Shown in pieces: positions 1-7,463 of a stretch of DNA of 29,472 nt. The position numbers and the translations under genes are program-made. Below the pieces are notes generated by a model that did no database searches, was not told the origin of the DNA, and was given only the letters and a program-made list of their open reading frames with translations. Source of the DNA: a virus; IMG/VR virus record IMGVR_UViG_3300021088_000029, positions 1 through 29,472 of that record; one strand, written 5' to 3'. Position 1 is the stretch's first letter. The number at the start of each line of letters is the position of its first letter.

Positions 1-92
1 AACAATGCATGGGTGAAGTGAGGGCTGCATATTTGCAATATGTAGGACCAAAGGACAAAGCAACGGAGGTGTATGATGGAGAACTTGGTTAA
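1..92 (+). CDS. C-terminal end of an upstream phage gene, possibly portal (partial)
   Basis: The third reading frame is open from the window edge to a TAA at 90-92 and gives about 29 residues ending in ATEVYDGELG. It overlaps the start of the next gene by about 20 bases, a spacing typical of this cluster. No domain can be recognised in so short a tail. The gene before the GroES-like and scaffold genes in podoviral head modules is often the portal protein, so that is the best guess, but it rests on position alone. The other two forward frames hit stop codons within the first 21 bases. Confidence 0.45.
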   Translation, partial: QCMGEVRAAYLQYVGPKDKATEVYDGELG

Positions 93-675
93 CGCAGTAA
101 GACAAGAGGAGCAACAGTATTTTGAAACGTTGAAACATTATTTTAATGCCATTAAGACTGAGAATGATGAATTACGTAAACGGTTAGAAGATATTGAGGC
201 TACCATTAGTAATCGTAAAGACAATCAATGCAGTTTGATTGAGACGGAAGAAGAAGCTCGGGCTAAGGCTGTAGTTAGAGCTACGTTAGGATTTGAGCCG
301 CCACGTGTAAGCGGTTTTCATATGATTGTTAAAGTTTATACACGCGATGAAGATTTAGTGAAGTTATTTAATGATGACGGTAGTCCTATTATGGACCCGT
401 TAACAGGTAAGCAGAAATGCCTTATAGCGGCAGAAACGACGAGGAGCGAAGACAAATATCGTAATTGCACAGGATTGGTCGTAGCGCAAGGCTTTGATTG
501 TTACAAAGGCGCAAGGTTCAGACTATCAGGTCCTTGGTGTAAGGTGGGTGATTTTATAGTATTCCCACGTAATGAAGGGACGCAGGTTATGTATAGGGGT
601 CTTCCGATGCAATATTTGCCGGATGATAGATGTTTAGGGACCGTAGATGACCCATCTTACGTAACTCGCGGATAA
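73..675 (+). CDS. GroES-like phage co-chaperonin domain protein
   Basis: A 200-residue protein. Residues about 5-47 are charged and heptad-like (coiled coil). Residues about 85-195 resemble the GroES-like proteins found in phage head modules: a strand around GFHMIVKVYT, then GLVVAQG, then GPWCKVGDFIVFPR, then a closing VDDP. In GroES that central V-GD-V/I motif is the core of the beta barrel. The likely role is to help capsid protein folding or to act as a small head protein. GGAGG at 65-69 lies only 3 bases before ATG 73 but 6 before ATG 76, so the true start may be the second Met. It is followed by the scaffold gene after 16 bases. The coiled-coil N-terminus is unusual for GroES itself, and a non-chaperone structural role is possible. 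Confidence 0.6.
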   Translation: MMENLVNAVRQEEQQYFETLKHYFNAIKTENDELRKRLEDIEATISNRKDNQCSLIETEEEARAKAVVRATLGFEPPRVSGFHMIVKVYTRDEDLVKLFNDDGSPIMDPLTGKQKCLIAAETTRSEDKYRNCTGLVVAQGFDCYKGARFRLSGPWCKVGDFIVFPRNEGTQVMYRGLPMQYLPDDRCLGTVDDPSYVTRG

Positions 676-691
676 TTAAGGAGAATTAAAA

Positions 692-1675
692 ATGACAGAC
701 ATACAAGATAATGCGGGCTATGTACCAGAGCAAGAGGAAGTTACAGAACATTTGGATGCACCAGCTTCTGAGCAGGAAGAAGGCGCGCCCAGTGAACAAC
801 CTTTTGATGAATACCAAACAGAGAAATCCGCAGAGCAGCCCAAGAAACATAGAGTGCGAGACAAGATTACTGCGTTACATAATAATGTTTGGCATTTATT
901 AGAAGAAAATCGCGCTAAAGATGAACGTCTTAGACAGTTAGAAGCTGAGAAGGTCGCTTTAGGTGAGCAGTTGCAGCAATCAGCTAATATTGCTCTAAAC
1001 CATTATGACAACAGTGCTAACTTACGTGTAGACCAGGCTAAACAACGCCTTATAGCTGCCGAAGAGACTGGCGATGTAATAGCTAAAGCTGATGCAATTG
1101 CTGAAATGGCAGAAGCTAAAGCTGAAGCACAAAGAGCGCGGGAATGGAAAGCGCAATCATCTTTGCGTGAGCAGTCTTACAGAGATGCAGCAGCAGCTCC
1201 GGCGCCTACACCTGCGCCTATAGATGAAAGATTTGGTCAAGCGTGGGTGCAAAACAACTCCTGGTATAATCCAGGAAGCCATGACTACCAGCCTCTATTG
1301 GCAGAACCCGTAAGGAAGTATGCGTCGCAATTGGATTACCAATTGCACAATAGTGGTCAAGGTCATTTAATTTATTCTCCACAATATTTCCAGGAAATAG
1401 AATCGTATGCACATAATGTAGGAGAGGGTTTGTTAAAAAACAGAGGATTGAATATGCAACAAGGAAATAACACGGTGGCATCTGTAAACAGAAATGGTGC
1501 AGGCGCTCAAGGGACAGGCCGTATATCAGTGAGATTAACGGAAGATGATAAGGCAATGGCTAAACGTTTTGGTGTTAAGGAAGAAGACTATGTTAAATAC
1601 AAAGCTAAAGAAGCAAGTGCTCAGCGTAGCTTTGGCAGGGACTTCGAGATGGCTAAACGTAATGGGAGGTTTTAA
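692..1675 (+). CDS. Putative capsid scaffolding protein
   Basis: A 327-residue hydrophilic protein. Residues 1-55 are acidic and low in complexity, residues about 58-165 form a long Ala/Glu/Lys-rich helix or coiled coil, and an Ala/Pro linker lies near 168-178. A folded segment follows with WYNPGSHDYQPLLAEPV and GQGHLIYSPQYFQEIE, a pattern seen in phage scaffold-like proteins. The C-terminal LTEDDKAMAKRFGVKEEDY segment (about 282-300) also recurs in phage head-assembly proteins. Acidic, helical, two genes before the capsid module, and of ordinary scaffold length, it fits a scaffold. AAGGAG at 678-683 with an 8-base spacer supports the ATG. No protease signature was seen, so a scaffold-protease fusion is unlikely. 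Confidence 0.6.
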   Translation: MTDIQDNAGYVPEQEEVTEHLDAPASEQEEGAPSEQPFDEYQTEKSAEQPKKHRVRDKITALHNNVWHLLEENRAKDERLRQLEAEKVALGEQLQQSANIALNHYDNSANLRVDQAKQRLIAAEETGDVIAKADAIAEMAEAKAEAQRAREWKAQSSLREQSYRDAAAAPAPTPAPIDERFGQAWVQNNSWYNPGSHDYQPLLAEPVRKYASQLDYQLHNSGQGHLIYSPQYFQEIESYAHNVGEGLLKNRGLNMQQGNNTVASVNRNGAGAQGTGRISVRLTEDDKAMAKRFGVKEEDYVKYKAKEASAQRSFGRDFEMAKRNGRF

Positions 1676-1677
1676 TT

Positions 1678-2343
1678 ATGGCAGGTATTAAATCAACAGA
1701 ATTTGCTCGTGTAAGGGAAGAGTTGTCGGCGTCTGAGGCTCGTAACATAGATGTAGATAAAAGGCTGGAAAGCTTAGAGGGCATGATTAGAGGCAGAGAG
1801 GCAAGAGATTTTGCACCTCATGAGTCACGCAATAACGAAACACGCTCAAAAGAACTGCGGGCCGCGACCTTGCGTCAAGACTTTAAGATGAATTACAGGG
1901 GACCTTTATATTTTGCACCTCATGAAATCCCTGAGGGCATGGAATACTTCTGGGTTAGGGAAAGTTCTCAAGGTATGTTAGATACTGGGCGCGTTACTGA
2001 AATGATGTCAACAGGCTGGACTTTTGTTCCTGCCTCTCGTCATCCAGAGCGGTGCTACGTTATTCCTGGGCAAGCAGAAAAATCATTGGATGGATGCCTA
2101 AGATATAAAGATGTAATTCTAATGGAAAGGTCTAAAGAGCTTAATGACGAGGATAGACGGCACTTTGCAGCTGAAACCCAGCGCGCAGTCCGTGACTTAC
2201 CTGGGTTAGATGGTCTAGTAAGGTCTTCTAAGGGAATGCAGTTTACTCGAGACAGTATCATAAATGAAACTTCTCAGGGATTGGCATCATTCCGTGGCAA
2301 TAAAGTGGAGGGTGGATTATCTAATTTATCATTTGGGAATTAA
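1678..2343 (+). CDS. Phage head-module protein of unknown function
   Basis: A 221-residue protein that begins 2 bases after the scaffold stop codon, with GGGAGG at 1664-1669 as ribosome site inside the end of that gene. Residues 1-65 are charged and helical. The middle (about 75-130) contains a compact segment with YFWVRESSQG and GWTFVPASRHPERC, followed by a polar C-terminus ending in GGLSNLSFGN. I do not recognise the family. Similar short proteins sit between scaffold and capsid genes in podoviruses, so a minor head or assembly role is reasonable, without direct support. It is the last gene before the 342-base structured leader and probably ends the first translational unit. Confidence 0.5.
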   Translation: MAGIKSTEFARVREELSASEARNIDVDKRLESLEGMIRGREARDFAPHESRNNETRSKELRAATLRQDFKMNYRGPLYFAPHEIPEGMEYFWVRESSQGMLDTGRVTEMMSTGWTFVPASRHPERCYVIPGQAEKSLDGCLRYKDVILMERSKELNDEDRRHFAAETQRAVRDLPGLDGLVRSSKGMQFTRDSIINETSQGLASFRGNKVEGGLSNLSFGN

Positions 2344-2411
2344 AATAGCTGTAAGGGCGACTGTTTTACGCCTCCCCTTGCAAATAGATTATATTGAATG
2401 ATAAAATAGTG

Positions 2412-2440
2412 TAGAGATTTAAAATAATAAGGGGTATAAT
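2412..2440 (+). promoter_or_regulatory. Sigma70-type promoter ahead of the capsid module
   Basis: A perfect TATAAT at 2435-2440 is preceded, with a 17-base spacer, by TAGAGA at 2412-2417 (4 of 6 matches to TTGACA). The surroundings are strongly AT-rich. It lies in the largest non-coding gap of the window and faces the capsid genes, so it would start an RNA carrying the hairpin-rich leader and the capsid, adaptor and tail genes. This is by far the clearest promoter match seen here. Confidence 0.55.
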
Positions 2441-2498
2441 AGCTTCTTATTATATGGACAGTTGCGGACTACCCACAACTTTAAAAAGGGAGGTCTCC

Positions 2499-2537
2499 AT
2501 GGCAAAGACATATTTCCATGGGAGGGCTAAAATTTGA
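2499..2537 (+). CDS. Possible 12-residue leader peptide
   Basis: The ATG at 2499 follows GGGAGG (2488-2493) with a 5-base spacer, as good a ribosome site as the real genes have, and encodes MAKTYFHGRAKI before TGA. The ATG lies in the CCATGG hairpin (2495-2524), so folding would hide the start. It may be a leader peptide that couples translation to RNA folding, or chance. Nothing in its composition points to attenuation by a specific amino acid. Confidence 0.25.
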   Translation: MAKTYFHGRAKI

Positions 2538-2685
2538 TAAGTTTTAGCGGAACGGTGATTCACTCTTGTCTGACGCAGAGAGAGTGAGAGGTGCAAGTCC
2601 TCGTTATATCTGATGACTATAAAAATTAGTCAAATTTAGGCAAGCCAAAAACGGTTTGTTAAAAACAGATTTAACGGGGATATTA

Positions 2686-3951
2686 ATGTCAAACATTAGC
2701 ACTAGCAGTGTCAATTCGCCTCAAGGCTTTCAACTATGGGGCACCATCGCAGGACGTACCGAATCAGGGCAACTTAGCACCTACGAAGTACTGCCTCCTT
2801 TAAACTACGCACCACTTAACGCAGCATTCACCGGTATTTATCAAGGTGATTATGTTCGCTTAGGAACCTCTCAAGACGCAAATCCTGGGTCTAGTTATTT
2901 ATATCCGGCTAATCCTGGCGAACCAGGCGTAGGTGTTTTCCAAGGATGTTATTATAAGGATGTACTTGGCAACCCAATTTATTCTCCTTATTTATTAAAT
3001 AACACCTTAACATTTGTAGCTAATGGTAATTCGACCTCAATTTTTTGCCTGGTTATGGACGATCCAAATGCATTGTTTAATGTACAAGCTTCTTTCTCTG
3101 GCAATGTTGTTTCATCGACAGTACCACTAGGCATTACCCAAGCACAAATTGGTTTAAATGCCGACTTAGGTATTGGAGGAACATTTACCGATGCGGTTAA
3201 TGGCATAGTAACCCTTCCTACCGGACAGACTTATCTTCAAAATCCTGCTAATGGGAATGCAAGAGCTAGCCACGTATCAGCTGAATATTTAGATATTTCA
3301 ACTATTAGTGGCAATCAAACTTCTCAGTTTAAGATTAAGCAATTTACTCCTGGTGTACAAAATGGCACCCATGCTTACACGACTACTACTGGAGTTGGAT
3401 ATGGCAATGGACTGCAAGGTGCATTTAACAATGTATTAGTTACTTTAAATAATAGTGTTTACAAGAGCGGTATATCGCAAAATTACACATATACAACTAC
3501 CGTTACTAATATAACTAAAGCACAATTTATAGCCATGACCAATGCTGCCGGTGGTGGCCTTGAATTAACACCTCAATCCAGCACTACTACCATTTTTATT
3601 CCTATAAGCGTGGTTTTAACTTTCAATATACCTGTAACCGCAGGTGGCGAGCCATTCACAGCAGGGTCTGGAATACTGCTTAATTACTATGATGGTACTA
3701 ATAATGTAGGGGTTGCGAGTGCAACAGCTTCACCTACTTTGATTACCTCTATTACACCAACAGCTACGGTGCCGGGAACTGGTTCTGTTTATATTCCATT
3801 ACTCCCAACACCCACGTCGCCAGGTGCTTTAATTACCTCTAAACATACATTTTTAGCGCTAAATACTGTAGGGGCTTCATTTGCTAACGCGGGCAGTGAT
3901 ACGGGCAACTGGATTACGGCCTCTGTGTCGTATTTAACGATACCCGTTTAA
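2686..3951 (+). CDS. Beta-rich virion protein, probable capsid decoration or fibre protein
   Basis: A 421-residue protein rich in Thr, Ser, Asn, Gly and Val, almost free of charge clusters and predicted to be beta-rich throughout. An upstream TTG at 2656 is in frame, but ATG 2686 has GGGGA about 6-7 bases before it and begins a normal N-terminus (MSNIS), so the shorter form is chosen. The first half (about 15-150) is a compact region with LWGTIAGRT and PLNYAPLNAAFTGIYQGDYV. The second half contains long Thr/Asn-rich strands suggesting immunoglobulin-like or jelly-roll domains. It directly precedes the capsid gene, where cement or decoration proteins are often encoded in podoviruses such as BPP-1. 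That role is inferred from position and composition. Confidence 0.5.
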   Translation: MSNISTSSVNSPQGFQLWGTIAGRTESGQLSTYEVLPPLNYAPLNAAFTGIYQGDYVRLGTSQDANPGSSYLYPANPGEPGVGVFQGCYYKDVLGNPIYSPYLLNNTLTFVANGNSTSIFCLVMDDPNALFNVQASFSGNVVSSTVPLGITQAQIGLNADLGIGGTFTDAVNGIVTLPTGQTYLQNPANGNARASHVSAEYLDISTISGNQTSQFKIKQFTPGVQNGTHAYTTTTGVGYGNGLQGAFNNVLVTLNNSVYKSGISQNYTYTTTVTNITKAQFIAMTNAAGGGLELTPQSSTTTIFIPISVVLTFNIPVTAGGEPFTAGSGILLNYYDGTNNVGVASATASPTLITSITPTATVPGTGSVYIPLLPTPTSPGALITSKHTFLALNTVGASFANAGSDTGNWITASVSYLTIPV

Positions 3952-3985
3952 CGAATAGTTATTACTTAATTAAAGGAGAATTTAA

Positions 3986-4885
3986 ATGCCTATAAATACA
4001 TCGGCCATCGCATCAGAGCTTCGCCCCGGCTTAGCTGCATGCTTTGGTAACTACGACTTATACCCATCTCAGTGGTCTGAAATTTTTGATACTTATGAAT
4101 CAGATAAAGCGGACGAAATTGAAACCGAAATGAGGTTCCTAGGAGTCGCACAATTCAGAGATGAAGGCGCGCCTACTGCGGTTGACACTATGGCTGAACG
4201 TTACAGGACGGTCTACCACCATCGGTACCTGGCCTTAAGTTTTATCATAACTAGACAGGCCATCATGGATAATTTGTATAAAACACAATTTCCACAAACG
4301 GCTAAAGCATTAAAACGCTCGATGTCTATTGCTAAAGAAATTTTAGGCGCAGCTGTTTTAAACAACGGTTTTACAACCTCTATTGGTGGTGATGGACAGC
4401 CTCTATACAGCTTAACCCATCCTATCGATACAGGTATTGTTCCTAACACTTTACCTGGTTTAGTAGATTTAACTGAAGCAGGTATAGAGCAAGCTATTAC
4501 ACAAATTCGTGTGTTCAAAGACATTGCAGGACTTACCATCGCTGTTAAACCTCTTAAACTAATTGTTTCGCCAAAGAATGAATGGCAAGCAACTCGTATA
4601 TTAGGTAGTGCATTTAGAACTCAAACTGCTAACAACGATATCAATGCTATTTACAACAATAGCGCGATACCAGAAGGCGCACGGGTTAATGTGTACTTAA
4701 ATAACAATGGCAATTGGTTCTTAACCACTGATGCGCCAGATGGATTTAAGCATTACATCAGAGAAGCATTGGAAACCGATGTTTACACCGATTTCTCTAC
4801 TGATAATTTAATGGCGAAAGCAGTCGAAAGATATTCTTTCGGTTTCTCTAACTTCCGTTGCAGCTTCGGCGTGCAAGCCGCTTAA
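3986..4885 (+). CDS. Major capsid protein (HK97 fold, Mu gpT-like)
   Basis: A 299-residue protein that should form the icosahedral shell. It has the layout of Mu gpT-like major head subunits: an N-terminal stretch ending in FLGVAQFRDEGAP, a long helix with IITRQAIMDN and AKALKRSMSIAKEILGAAVLN (the spine-helix region), a loop GQPLYSLTHP (typical of this family), a region around LIVSPKNEWQATRIL, and a C-terminus AVERYSFGFSNFRCSFG. Its length is normal for capsid proteins with separate scaffolds. AAGGAG at 3973-3978 with a 7-base spacer fixes the start. It lies between two beta-rich proteins that may decorate the shell. The exact subfamily is less certain than the role. Confidence 0.82.
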   Translation: MPINTSAIASELRPGLAACFGNYDLYPSQWSEIFDTYESDKADEIETEMRFLGVAQFRDEGAPTAVDTMAERYRTVYHHRYLALSFIITRQAIMDNLYKTQFPQTAKALKRSMSIAKEILGAAVLNNGFTTSIGGDGQPLYSLTHPIDTGIVPNTLPGLVDLTEAGIEQAITQIRVFKDIAGLTIAVKPLKLIVSPKNEWQATRILGSAFRTQTANNDINAIYNNSAIPEGARVNVYLNNNGNWFLTTDAPDGFKHYIREALETDVYTDFSTDNLMAKAVERYSFGFSNFRCSFGVQAA

Positions 4886-4899
4886 TAAGGAATAATAAC

Positions 4900-5580
4900 G
4901 TGTCAGATGTATTTCCCACGAATATTTATAACTGGCCAGCGGTTGACCTTACAGCATTTTGCTCAGGGCAGACTGCTACTACAGGTACAGACTTAACGCT
5001 AAATGGAACTTTAGTTCCGGTTGGTGTGCGAAATCCGGTTGCCAGTTTAATTGCAATGGGAATGGCTAGAACTGTGAGCATAAATTCTACTGCGGATGCT
5101 TCAGGGTCTACCTTTACAGTATATGGCACGTTAAATGGTTGGCCTGTTTCTCAAACTATCACAGGGCCTAATAATACAACCGTATATACTACTCAAATTT
5201 TTGACACAGTATCTAGGGTGAGTGTAGCAGGTGCTGGTGCAGTTATAGTAACTGTAGGAACAGGATTAACCGGGCGCACTACTTGGTTTGCATGTGATTA
5301 CAAGTCGCAAAATCAAGTAGTGACTGCTCAAGTGATAAAAAATAATGATGTAATAAATTGGCAAGCACGAGTGTCATTGCTTAGAGTTACTAGCGCAATA
5401 GACCCTCCTAGTTTAGCAATAGATTCAATAAACGAAGATTCAGAATTAGTGTCTTCAATAGACCAAAATATTGCGGTCATGGCAATATTTATACTACCTG
5501 GCGCTCCTCCCCCAGATGGCACTTTAACAAATGCTTCAGGCTCTTTAACAGCTTATATTTTAGAGCGACCAACATATTAG
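4900..5580 (+). CDS. Beta-rich head protein of unknown function
   Basis: A 226-residue protein that begins at a GTG 14 bases after the capsid stop codon, with AAGGA just upstream. An in-frame ATG at 4858 lies inside the capsid gene and would add 14 unlikely basic residues. The sequence is Thr/Val/Gly-rich, low in Lys and beta-rich throughout, with TVYGTLNGWPVSQTITGPNN and VIVTVGTGLTGRTTWFACDY. Such proteins next to capsid genes are commonly decoration proteins or head-completion factors. No catalytic motif is visible. The direct neighbourhood to the capsid protein argues for an outer-capsid role, but this is inference. Confidence 0.5.
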   Translation: MSDVFPTNIYNWPAVDLTAFCSGQTATTGTDLTLNGTLVPVGVRNPVASLIAMGMARTVSINSTADASGSTFTVYGTLNGWPVSQTITGPNNTTVYTTQIFDTVSRVSVAGAGAVIVTVGTGLTGRTTWFACDYKSQNQVVTAQVIKNNDVINWQARVSLLRVTSAIDPPSLAIDSINEDSELVSSIDQNIAVMAIFILPGAPPPDGTLTNASGSLTAYILERPTY

Positions 5581-5588
5581 GGGTAATT

Positions 5589-5792
5589 ATGGGTAGAGGA
5601 AAAAAGGAAGACGGACACTGGATGCAACAAGCATTTGCGCATAATAAAGGCGCATTACACAAAAGCTTGCATGTGCCAGTAGGACAAAAGATATCGGAAA
5701 ATAAGATGGACAAAGCATTACATTCTTCTAATGGTTTAACTAGAAAACGCGCACAGGCGGCCGAAAATGCTAAACATGCACGCGGGCTTTAA
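5589..5792 (+). CDS. Small basic conserved phage protein
   Basis: A 67-residue, strongly basic protein containing NKGALHKSLHVPVGQKI and repeated Lys/Ala segments after it. The pattern 'KGALH..L.vP.G.kI' recurs in small proteins encoded near phage capsid genes, whose function is unknown. GGGG shortly before the ATG is the ribosome site, and the gene starts 8 bases after the previous stop. Its positive charge would allow DNA or RNA binding in the capsid, but no known fold is recognised. It is kept as a real gene because it fills the gap exactly and shows the conserved motif. Confidence 0.55.
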   Translation: MGRGKKEDGHWMQQAFAHNKGALHKSLHVPVGQKISENKMDKALHSSNGLTRKRAQAAENAKHARGL

Positions 5793-5814
5793 AAAATTTA
5801 CTAGGTATGAATAA

Positions 5815-7008
5815 GTGTCAACGTCGGAACAATATAATTTCCAAAATACTCCCTCAGAGCAGCTCATCGTGGATGCTTATGAACGTATTGGATTTGTTCC
5901 AAGCTTAATTACTGCCCAAAAAATAATATCAGCACAAAGATTATTAAACTTAATTCTTAGCGAATGGATTAATCGCGGCCTGAATTTATGGACCGTAAGG
6001 TTCGATATGTTAGGGCTTTCACCTAATGTTACTAGCTATAAGTTAACTCCAAAAGTTATTACCGACGCCAGCACTCCCACCGCAGTCGGGCAAAATACTG
6101 TAACCGACATATTAGAAGCAACTATTAGAAACTCCAATAGAGTTACCGTAGGGGGGAGCGCCATAGCAAGTGGCACTATTGCGCTACATCCAGCAAGTAG
6201 CGCTTTTGATGGTAACCCAGCTACCTATTGCACTGTTGACACTACTAATGGATGGCTAGGGTATAATTTCACTAATTTACCTAGCGTGCCAACCGCGCCA
6301 CAACTAATCCAATTGATAGGCATAACTAGCCAGGTAGATGCTACTTATACATTAGTCGTAGAATACTCTGATGATGGGATAACTTGGGCTACACCCCCGT
6401 TAATGACTATTCCGTCTTTCCCCTATCCTAAAGGTCAATTAATTTGGTTTGCACTTAACTTAAGCCAAGAATATTTTGCGCAAGCCGACCCGTTGCAATA
6501 TCAAATATATGTTCAGAATTTTGGCTCTAATTATATAAGAATTAGAGAGACTAATAATGCAACTCTATCTATCAATGAATTGTATTTCAATAACTCAATT
6601 AATGATTTAATTCTTACGCGCATCTCGCGTTCTGAGTACATGACCTATCCTAATAAAGAAAATACTGGTCGTCCATCGCTATTTTATCTTGATAGACAAA
6701 GACAGCCTGTAGTTAATCTATATTTAACCCCTAGCCAACAATATAACTGCATGTTCTATAGCTATGCCTCTACTATGCAGGATGCGGGAACAATGCTAGA
6801 TGAAGCCGAAATACCTAACCGTTTCTTGGAGCCCTTAACAGCGGCCTTGGCTTATAAATTATCTATAAAAGAGATTACTGATTTAAATAAAATTCAATTA
6901 TTAAAAAGCGAAAGCGACGAGCAATTTAAACGAGCCGCGGAAGAAGATACTGAGCGTGTGCCGTTGCGTGTTTATGGCGATTACTCAAGAGGATATACCG
7001 TCTCATGA
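5815..7008 (+). CDS. Head-tail adaptor (P22 gp4-like) with inserted discoidin-like domain
   Basis: A 397-residue protein. Residues about 10-55 (QLIVDAYERIGFV, SAQRLLNLILSEWINRGLNLW) match the helical start of podoviral adaptors of the P22 gp4 type, which connect portal and tail. Residues about 265-397 resume such a protein (NDLILTRISRSEYM, RPSLFYLDRQ, FLEPLTAALAYKLSI). Between them, about 106-260, is a beta-rich insert that looks like an F5/8-type C (discoidin) domain: ASSAFDGNPATYCTVD, then GWLGYNF, then VVEYSDDGITWA. These domains usually bind sugars. Translation begins at GTG 5815 with a weak AGGT site. The stop codon overlaps the next ATG (ATGA). The adaptor assignment is moderately sure and the insert is a confident pattern match. 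Confidence 0.65.
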   Translation: MSTSEQYNFQNTPSEQLIVDAYERIGFVPSLITAQKIISAQRLLNLILSEWINRGLNLWTVRFDMLGLSPNVTSYKLTPKVITDASTPTAVGQNTVTDILEATIRNSNRVTVGGSAIASGTIALHPASSAFDGNPATYCTVDTTNGWLGYNFTNLPSVPTAPQLIQLIGITSQVDATYTLVVEYSDDGITWATPPLMTIPSFPYPKGQLIWFALNLSQEYFAQADPLQYQIYVQNFGSNYIRIRETNNATLSINELYFNNSINDLILTRISRSEYMTYPNKENTGRPSLFYLDRQRQPVVNLYLTPSQQYNCMFYSYASTMQDAGTMLDEAEIPNRFLEPLTAALAYKLSIKEITDLNKIQLLKSESDEQFKRAAEEDTERVPLRVYGDYSRGYTVS

Positions 7009-7448
7009 GTTACAGACCAAAAGGTAAGCATGTAAGTGTTGATTCGCAAGCACCCGAAGCATTGGGGATGTGCGATTACACGCAGTTCGTACATGAACGC
7101 AAAGATTTAGTACGGCAGATGGAATATCGCGGTGATGATTTGGTATGGACCGGTCTATATGTAGGTAGACAATACTTAGATGTACCTAACGACCAATTGC
7201 GTCCCCCAATAGTGGCGCCTGACCCGGTACCAGTTCCAGAACCACGGGTACAGCAAGGTTCAGGAGTTATCTTGCCGCAACCACAAGTACCGGCGGTACA
7301 AGCTTTTAATAATTTAGAGAATTACGGGTGGAGCGCACAACCACAAGCGCCCACGCCGGTTCCTGATGGAGATTTTGATGGCGTTCCCGCACTACCAGAA
7401 AATGTGAGGGAACAAATTTTAAGAAACTATGCGTGGACCGCAAATTAA
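7005..7448 (+). CDS. Conserved podoviral protein of unknown function
   Basis: A 147-residue protein whose ATG overlaps the adaptor's TGA (ATGA). The first 80 residues contain a strongly conserved-looking block: RPKGKHVSVD, then PEALGMCDYTQFVHERKDLVRQMEYRG, then LVWTGLYVGRQYLDVPN and a Pro-rich segment with DPVPVPEPR. I recall this block from small proteins next to tail-adaptor genes in podoviruses; their function is not established. The rest is Pro/Gln-rich and probably disordered. Coupling to the adaptor suggests a structural or assembly role at the head-tail junction. No metal site or enzyme motif is visible apart from a single Cys near 23. Confidence 0.6.
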   Translation: MSYRPKGKHVSVDSQAPEALGMCDYTQFVHERKDLVRQMEYRGDDLVWTGLYVGRQYLDVPNDQLRPPIVAPDPVPVPEPRVQQGSGVILPQPQVPAVQAFNNLENYGWSAQPQAPTPVPDGDFDGVPALPENVREQILRNYAWTAN

Positions 7449-7463
7449 TTTAAGGGGAATTTA

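Larger units (their letters stand above)
2344..2685 (+). ncRNA. Hairpin-rich leader, candidate structured RNA
   Basis: This 342-base gap has no substantial ORF but contains a run of stable inverted repeats: 2355-2359/2369-2373; 2460-2464/2476-2480 (AGTTG/CAACT); 2495-2502/2516-2524 (CCATGG twice, one bulge); 2526-2532/2542-2548 (GCTAAAA/TTTTAGC, 7 bp); 2561-2566/2581-2586 (CACTCT/AGAGTG) with a nested TCTG/CAGA at 2569-2572/2576-2579; 2588-2591/2599-2602 (GAGG/CCTC, loop TGCAAGT); and 2614-2619/2627-2632 (TGACTA/TAGTCA). The part after the promoter at 2412-2440 would be the 5' leader of the capsid mRNA. I cannot match it to a known RNA class. The 7-base loop TGCAAGT looks like a tRNA T-loop but no tRNA folds around it. 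It could be a cis-regulatory leader, a processed small RNA, or the remnant of an intron or insertion. Confidence 0.4.

Noticed and set aside
43-52. TAGGACCAAA shared with 25085-25094, both just before gene starts
   Set aside because: Many 10-base matches are expected by chance in 29 kb, and the flanks do not align well.
2540-2615. tRNA or tRNA-like gene around the T-loop-like TGCAAGT
   Set aside because: The arm before it is too long and irregular for an anticodon arm, no acceptor stem closes, and no D-arm or CCA is present.
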